DNA of 10,468 nucleotides. Origin: Lachnospiraceae bacterium. Its GTDB lineage: Bacteria > Bacillota_A > Clostridia > Lachnospirales > Lachnospiraceae. Position numbers and translations under genes: made by a program. The first letter of the stretch is position 1. Each line of letters begins with the position of its first letter. The DNA is taken from positions 1-10,468 of the forward strand of contig JAFSFU010000171.1 in assembly GCA_017435025.1 (NCBI GenBank). The letters are read 5' to 3'. Under the pieces are notes generated by a model that had not been told where the DNA came from, did not search any database, and saw only the letters and a list, made by a program, of their open reading frames with translations. Shown piece after piece: positions 6,964-10,468 of this stretch.

Positions 6964-7002
6964 CCACTTCTCCTTACATTTTTCTTAACTCCCTCAATTC
7001 CC

Positions 7003-7031
7003 TTGCAAAATAAAATTTCTTATGATATTTT
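7003..7031 (+). promoter_or_regulatory. Promoter of the first CAP gene
   Basis: -35 TTGCAA (7003-7008), a 17-nt spacer and -10 TATTTT (7026-7031) preceded by TGA (extended -10). The segment 7015-7031 matches 9044-9060, before the second CAP gene, at 15 of 17 positions. Confidence 0.6.
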
Positions 7032-7041
7032 AAAACTAGTG

Positions 7042-7067
7042 TTTATCAATCTTTTCATTTTATCAAT
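7042..7067 (+). repeat. Short direct repeat TTTATCAAT in the CAP1 leader
   Basis: TTTATCAAT occurs at 7042-7050 and again at 7059-7067, 17 bp apart, in the expected 5' leader between the promoter and the ribosome site. It could be a paired regulator site or chance in AT-rich sequence. The second CAP gene lacks it. Confidence 0.4.
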
Positions 7068-7087
7068 GTAAAAGGAGAAAATCCCTC

Positions 7088-7585
7088 ATGAAGAAAAAAA
7101 ACATCGTGCAAGTACTTATGTGTTCTATTCTTATGCTTATGCTCTCCTGTCCATTCACATCTCTTGCAGCTGAAAGCAAAGAATTAGAAACCACAGAACA
7201 ATCTGTTGAAAAATCTATAGAAGATCTTTTTATCCTTATTAATCAAAAACGAGCGGAAGTCGGAAATACTGCTTTAATATATGATTCCGCACTTGAAAAA
7301 ACATCCGGTATCCGTGTTTTGGAGATTAGTACATCTTTTTTACATACCCGTTTAGACGGAAGACATTTTTCCACCGCACTTACAGACCTGGGAATTTCAT
7401 TCAAACGAAGTGCAGAAGTTCTTGCGTTTAATTGTCAGGAAGCCAATCAGGTTTTGGATGTGTGGATGAATAGTCCATTTCACTGCGAAGCAATCCTTTC
7501 TCCCAAATACACACACATTGGCATTTCGCAGCACACAACCGCAGATGGTCAGATTTTTTGGACAGCACATTTAAGTTCACAATAA
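7088..7585 (+). CDS. Small secreted CAP-domain (YkwD-like) protein, paralogue 1
   Basis: A 165-residue secreted protein. A basic N-terminus and hydrophobic core end at SLAA-ES, a plausible signal peptidase I site after residue 28. Residues 45-163 are a CAP/SCP domain (PF00188 type): LINQKRAEVG, then E79 and H86 (SFLHTRLDGR), E110 (AEVLAFN) and H132 (WMNSPFHCEAILSPKYTHIGIS). These four residues correspond to the usual Glu/His cavity tetrad. Two positions depart from the bacterial consensus: FH where GH is usual, and AIL where NIL is usual. The function of bacterial YkwD-like proteins is not established; surface or spore-envelope roles are known for some relatives. The start follows AAAGGAG (7071-7077) by 10 nt. 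It converges on the membrane protein gene, with only 9 nt between the stop codons. A paralogue lies at 9168-9644. Confidence 0.88.
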   Translation: MKKKNIVQVLMCSILMLMLSCPFTSLAAESKELETTEQSVEKSIEDLFILINQKRAEVGNTALIYDSALEKTSGIRVLEISTSFLHTRLDGRHFSTALTDLGISFKRSAEVLAFNCQEANQVLDVWMNSPFHCEAILSPKYTHIGISQHTTADGQIFWTAHLSSQ

Positions 7586-7594
7586 TAACCTTAT

Positions 7595-8887
7595 TTACCC
7601 TACACGAATCATATTCGGATAGATCCGGCTGAGTCTTTCATCTGGAAAACGGTCATCCATGACCTGCTGCCAGGAATGCTCAGCCGGTTTTCCTTCATTT
7701 CTTTCCATACACCGAAACAAAGCCATCGATGACACCACCATGTTACAGCACATAAATACAATGAGACATCTGGTTGCAGCCATTCCAATCCGTTTCGGTA
7801 TTTTCTCAATTCCTGATGAAATTACAGGATACAATCCTTTGAACCATATTACTGCTGCAAATCCCCAAAAGAAACAATATAAAAGATTGATTCGACCTCC
7901 CAGATTCAATGCCATCGAACTGTAATCCCAAAATACCACACCAAAACAGACTTCTGTGATCACGCTGCACGCATATTCATAGACACCGCCCAATACTGTA
8001 CCCATCAAAAAAAGAAAACGATCGGAGCGCTCCTTATAGCGATATAACAGAACCGTTACCGCAGCGATACCAAATCCCCAAACAATGCTGAATGGCCCCC
8101 ACACAAGACTGCTACGACTCATCCAGATTCCTGTACGAATCCAACAATAGATTGTCTCCGTAATGTCGCCCAACAGAGAGCCGATCACAAACAGCAAACA
8201 TATTTTATAAAAGCTGCATCCGTAGGCAAAACAATCTTGTTTTTCAGCCATCCCTACTGATTGCATCTTAGGATACGCTCTTTGAATACGTTTCTCTGAC
8301 AATCGATAAAGCCAATCTTCCAGTTGCACACTAATAAGAGTAAACCAGGAATCAATTTGTTTCCATGTCTGAATCTTTCTGCTTTTTCCCGAAATTACAA
8401 TGACTGTAGCCGTCACATCCAGAAGAAGTACTATGCTCAAAAATATAAGAAATACTTTTCCGATCGTTTTGGGGATCAAATGATATAATTTCAGAATCAT
8501 ATCATTTCCCCACAGAACTCCTGCTGTGCCGATTACCCCCCACAAAATCGCCATTGGGAAACAAATATAACCATCCAGATTCCACAACATACCGGAATAA
8601 TCCCACCATTTTTTTGTAGTGAACCGTTCCAATATATGACCGGCAATCCACTCAACAAGGACAGCCACAAGTGAAGCTCCTATAAAGATCCAAAACGCCG
8701 ATAATTCCTGTAAGAATATTGCATTCACCACAGAAGCAATGCCATATGTCACACAAAATGGCCCGTTTACCAAACCACGATTAACAAATTGCCTCTGTTT
8801 TTTCGCTGCATTCAGTGTCTCAAGTCCCCAACCAATAAATGAGCAAAGAAAAAATATCCAAATCAGTTCATATGCCGAATAAGCCAT
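7595..8887 (-). CDS. Polytopic membrane protein with two tandem CmpB-type modules
   Basis: A 430-residue integral membrane protein of the family named 'putative ABC transporter permease' (ABC_trans_CmpB, PF06541). The module occurs twice. Copy A (about 1-210) has SFIGWGLET (16-24), GLVNGPF (38-44), VEW (78-80) and WWDYSGMLWNLDGYICF (94-110). Copy B (about 222-430) has SLLGDITET (237-245), SLVWGPFSIVWGFG (260-273), YEY (303-305) and WDYSSMALNLGGRINLLY (320-337). Each copy ends with a related soluble motif: RIQRAYPKM (200-208) and RLSRIYPNM (418-426). Hydrophobic segments suggest about four to five helices per copy. No ATPase or binding protein gene is nearby, so the transporter name is doubtful and the function unknown. 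AAGGAG lies 11 nt before the ATG. It has its own strong promoter, divergent from the second CAP gene. Confidence 0.82.
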   Translation of the reverse strand: MAYSAYELIWIFFLCSFIGWGLETLNAAKKQRQFVNRGLVNGPFCVTYGIASVVNAIFLQELSAFWIFIGASLVAVLVEWIAGHILERFTTKKWWDYSGMLWNLDGYICFPMAILWGVIGTAGVLWGNDMILKLYHLIPKTIGKVFLIFLSIVLLLDVTATVIVISGKSRKIQTWKQIDSWFTLISVQLEDWLYRLSEKRIQRAYPKMQSVGMAEKQDCFAYGCSFYKICLLFVIGSLLGDITETIYCWIRTGIWMSRSSLVWGPFSIVWGFGIAAVTVLLYRYKERSDRFLFLMGTVLGGVYEYACSVITEVCFGVVFWDYSSMALNLGGRINLLYCFFWGFAAVIWFKGLYPVISSGIEKIPKRIGMAATRCLIVFMCCNMVVSSMALFRCMERNEGKPAEHSWQQVMDDRFPDERLSRIYPNMIRVG

Positions 8888-8931
8888 TCCTCTCGTTTCT
8901 CCTTCACATCCATTATTTTTTGATAAAAAGC

Positions 8932-8960
8932 ACTATAACAATGGATCATACACTCGTCAA
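8932..8960 (-). promoter_or_regulatory. Promoter of the CmpB-type membrane protein gene
   Basis: Minus strand: -35 TTGACG (8955-8960), a 17-nt spacer and -10 TATAGT (8932-8937). The predicted start near 8925 leaves a leader of about 38 nt. It diverges from the CAP2 promoter about 70 bp away. Confidence 0.75.
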
Positions 8961-9031
8961 TGCGTCTAAAAATGTTTTCACTGTCTTTTCAGATTCTCTT
9001 TAGAATTTTTATTCTCAGTATATCTTTCCTC

Positions 9032-9060
9032 TTGTGTTCTTTCATTTCTTGTGATATTCT
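9032..9060 (+). promoter_or_regulatory. Candidate promoter of the second CAP gene
   Basis: -35 TTGTGT (9032-9037), a 17-nt spacer and extended -10 TGA-TATTCT (9055-9060). The segment 9044-9060 is almost the same as the core before the first CAP gene. The leader to the ATG would be about 100 nt. The whole gap 8961-9150 is strongly pyrimidine-rich on the plus strand. A less likely alternative is TTGACT (9060-9065) with a -10 near 9084. Confidence 0.5.
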
Positions 9061-9167
9061 TGACTCACTCAATTCATGTATTCTATTCACATCTCTATTG
9101 TCTATGGTCATTTCTATGTGTCCTCATAATAAGACAATACATCTACTTATGCAAAGGAGTCACATCT

Positions 9168-9644
9168 ATGAGAAAAACAACATCTATATTCATTTTCGCC
9201 CTCTTGATATTCACTTTATCTTGTTTCATTACCACATATGCATCTGATACATCAGCAAAAGAGTCCTTAGCTGTCAACGAAGAAATATTGAATCTCATCA
9301 ATCAAAACAGAGCCTCGAATGGACTTGCGCCTTTGTTCCCAGATGAACATCTTACTCTCGTTTCTGACACCCGCGTACATGAGATCACTCGCTCATTTTC
9401 TCACACACGTCCCGATGGAAGACGGTATTCTACCGTATTTGCCGATTCCCATATAGAATATCAATATTGTGGAGAAATACTGGCTTATGGATTCCAAACT
9501 CCGAAGCAGGTGGTAACTGCCTGGATGGAAAGCCCGGGACATCACGATGCCATCCTTTCCCCACATTACACTCATGTAGGAATCTCACATATAATCGCAA
9601 ATAATCATCTTGATTACTGGGCTGTTGAATTCCTATCCCGATAA
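9168..9644 (+). CDS. Small secreted CAP-domain (YkwD-like) protein, paralogue 2
   Basis: A 158-residue secreted protein with an N-terminal signal peptide (basic RK, hydrophobic 7-21, likely cut after TTYA, residue 25). The CAP domain covers 37-156: ILNLINQNRASNGLAPL, E72 and H79 (FSHTRPDGRRYST), E103 (CGEILAYGF) and H125 (WMESPGHHDAILSPHYTHVGIS). It carries the full Glu/His tetrad and is closer to the bacterial consensus than its paralogue (RPDG and GH retained). Both copies share the unusual AILSPxYTHxGIS ending. Their signal peptides also both contain LSC, which is a poor lipobox. The start at 9168 is set by AAAGGAG (9153-9159), 8 nt upstream. A longer reading from a GTG at 9051 lacks a ribosome site. 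It shares a terminator with the convergent isomerase gene. Function unknown. Confidence 0.88.
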   Translation: MRKTTSIFIFALLIFTLSCFITTYASDTSAKESLAVNEEILNLINQNRASNGLAPLFPDEHLTLVSDTRVHEITRSFSHTRPDGRRYSTVFADSHIEYQYCGEILAYGFQTPKQVVTAWMESPGHHDAILSPHYTHVGISHIIANNHLDYWAVEFLSR

Positions 9645-9648
9645 TAAA

Positions 9649-9683
9649 AAACGGGAAGTCAGATTTGTTCTGGCTTCCCGTTT
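9649..9683. terminator. Bidirectional terminator between CAP2 and the isomerase gene
   Basis: A 12-bp stem (ACGGGAAGTCAG at 9651-9662 with CTGGCTTCCCGT at 9670-9681, one wobble) and a 7-nt loop, flanked by A's on the left and TTTATAA on the right. On the minus strand it is followed by TTTTTTATTAT, a strong T-run, so it mainly ends the isomerase transcript. On the plus strand the T-run is weak. Confidence 0.88.
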
Positions 9684-9690
9684 ATAACTC

Positions 9691-10434
9691 TTATTTCTGC
9701 ACGTATTTTTCTTTTAATTCTGCAACCTTCTCCGCATAAGCGTTCTGCTGTCTCTGAACAAGAAGAGATTTCTTGATCTGTTCCTCTGCCTCTTCGAACG
9801 GAACAACAGATGCCTCATTCTTCTTTTCAACAAGAATCAGGTGATAACCGAACTGTGTTGCAACCGGTCCAACAACCTTACCGATTTCTGCATTGAAAGC
9901 TGCCTCTTCGAATTCTTTTACCATCTGGCCTCTGCCGAATTCGCCGAGATCACCGCCGTTTTCCTTGGACGGACATGTGGAATACTCTAAAGCTGCATCT
10001 TCAAAAGACTTATTGCCCATCTTGATCTCGCTCATGATTCTCAGGCAATCGCTTTCTTCAGCAACAAGAATATGCTTTGCACTAACGGTTTCCGGTTTCT
10101 GGAATGTCTGCTGATTTTCATCGTAGAATTTCTTTACTTCTTCATCTGCAACAGAAACACCCTTGGAGATTTCAGCCATCGCAATACGCGCCATAACGTC
10201 TCTTCTGGCATCTTCCAGCATACCAGCGTACTCTTCTTTCTTATCCAGTTCCATTTCTTCACTCATCTTGCAAAGAGAATGGATGATCAGCATCTGCTCA
10301 AGATACTGGCTGCGGAAATACGGATGATCTGCATACTGTCTCTGCTCTTCCGGCAGTCTCTCTAAAAACTCATTTAAATCTGCATTTGTAATCTCTTTAC
10401 CGGCAACAACTGCCAGAACTTCCTGATTATTCAT
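9691..10434 (-). CDS. Cytosolic parvulin-type peptidyl-prolyl cis-trans isomerase
   Basis: A 247-residue protein with an N-terminal helical SurA/PrsA-like chaperone part (about 1-110), a parvulin domain (about 115-205) and a charged C-terminal helix (211-247). Parvulin features: VSAKHILV (117-124, H121), C154 in YSTCPS, GGDLGEFGRGQMVKEFEEAAF (160-180) and TQFGYHLILVEK (193-204, H198). It speeds prolyl bond isomerisation in protein folding. Unlike PrsA it starts MNNQEVLAVVAGKEIT, with no signal peptide or lipobox, so a cytosolic folding factor is expected. AGGAG lies 10 nt before the ATG. The promoter lies at or beyond the window edge; TATATT at 10457-10462 is too close to the ribosome site to accept confidently. 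Confidence 0.92.
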   Translation of the reverse strand: MNNQEVLAVVAGKEITNADLNEFLERLPEEQRQYADHPYFRSQYLEQMLIIHSLCKMSEEMELDKKEEYAGMLEDARRDVMARIAMAEISKGVSVADEEVKKFYDENQQTFQKPETVSAKHILVAEESDCLRIMSEIKMGNKSFEDAALEYSTCPSKENGGDLGEFGRGQMVKEFEEAAFNAEIGKVVGPVATQFGYHLILVEKKNEASVVPFEEAEEQIKKSLLVQRQQNAYAEKVAELKEKYVQK

Positions 10435-10468
10435 TGGTGTAAGTCTCCTATCTTGTAATATACTAACA

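Noticed and set aside
7595..8887. True ABC transporter permease
   Set aside because: No ATPase or substrate-binding protein gene lies near, and the family name rests on old annotation; kept only as the family label.
9051..9167. Extended CAP2 reading from a GTG at 9051
   Set aside because: It overlaps the candidate -10 box and has no ribosome site. The ATG at 9168 has an ideal site and begins a proper signal peptide.

Overview
The window looks like a chromosomal stretch from a low- to mid-GC Gram-positive anaerobe, most likely a gut Clostridia of the Lachnospiraceae type. The pointers are the nadA-nadB-nadC-niaR gene order, purine-rich AGGAG ribosome sites, a short NadB, a 'putative ABC transporter permease' (CmpB-type) membrane protein, small secreted CAP/YkwD proteins and a cytosolic parvulin. 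The family assignment is an inference from gene content; nothing here fixes the genus. I see no phage, transposase, CRISPR, tRNA or rRNA, and no gene-free stretch longer than about 300 bases.

Left part (1-3920): a complete de novo NAD operon reads leftwards: nadA (quinolinate synthase), nadB (L-aspartate oxidase), nadC (quinolinate phosphoribosyltransferase), then niaR, the niacin-responsive repressor. A good sigma-A type promoter lies before nadA (3892-3920). A NiaR-box-like site (3866-3889) covers the predicted transcription start, so the circuit appears closed: enough niacin, NiaR bound, de novo synthesis off. niaR also has a near-consensus promoter of its own (802-831). Beyond niaR, positions 7-163 form a long imperfect palindrome of unknown nature that may run out of the window.

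Middle (3994-6963): also leftwards, a two-gene unit of a PF00756-type serine esterase and a small C-terminally membrane-anchored protein with a NEAT-like beta domain, ending at a clear terminator (3994-4031). Upstream of it is a monocistronic D-serine ammonia-lyase gene (dsdA) with its own terminator.

Right part (7003-10468): two paralogous small secreted CAP-domain proteins are encoded on the plus strand, at 7088-7585 and 9168-9644. Between them on the minus strand lies a 430-residue polytopic membrane protein built of two tandem CmpB-like modules. The two CAP genes share a nearly identical 17-nt promoter core. The second CAP gene shares a bidirectional terminator with a convergent cytosolic parvulin-type peptidyl-prolyl isomerase gene, whose upstream region is cut by the window end.

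The NAD operon, dsdA and the parvulin are ordinary. The parts most worth a second look are the two CAP genes with the duplicated CmpB protein, the esterase/NEAT-like pair, and the palindrome at the left edge.
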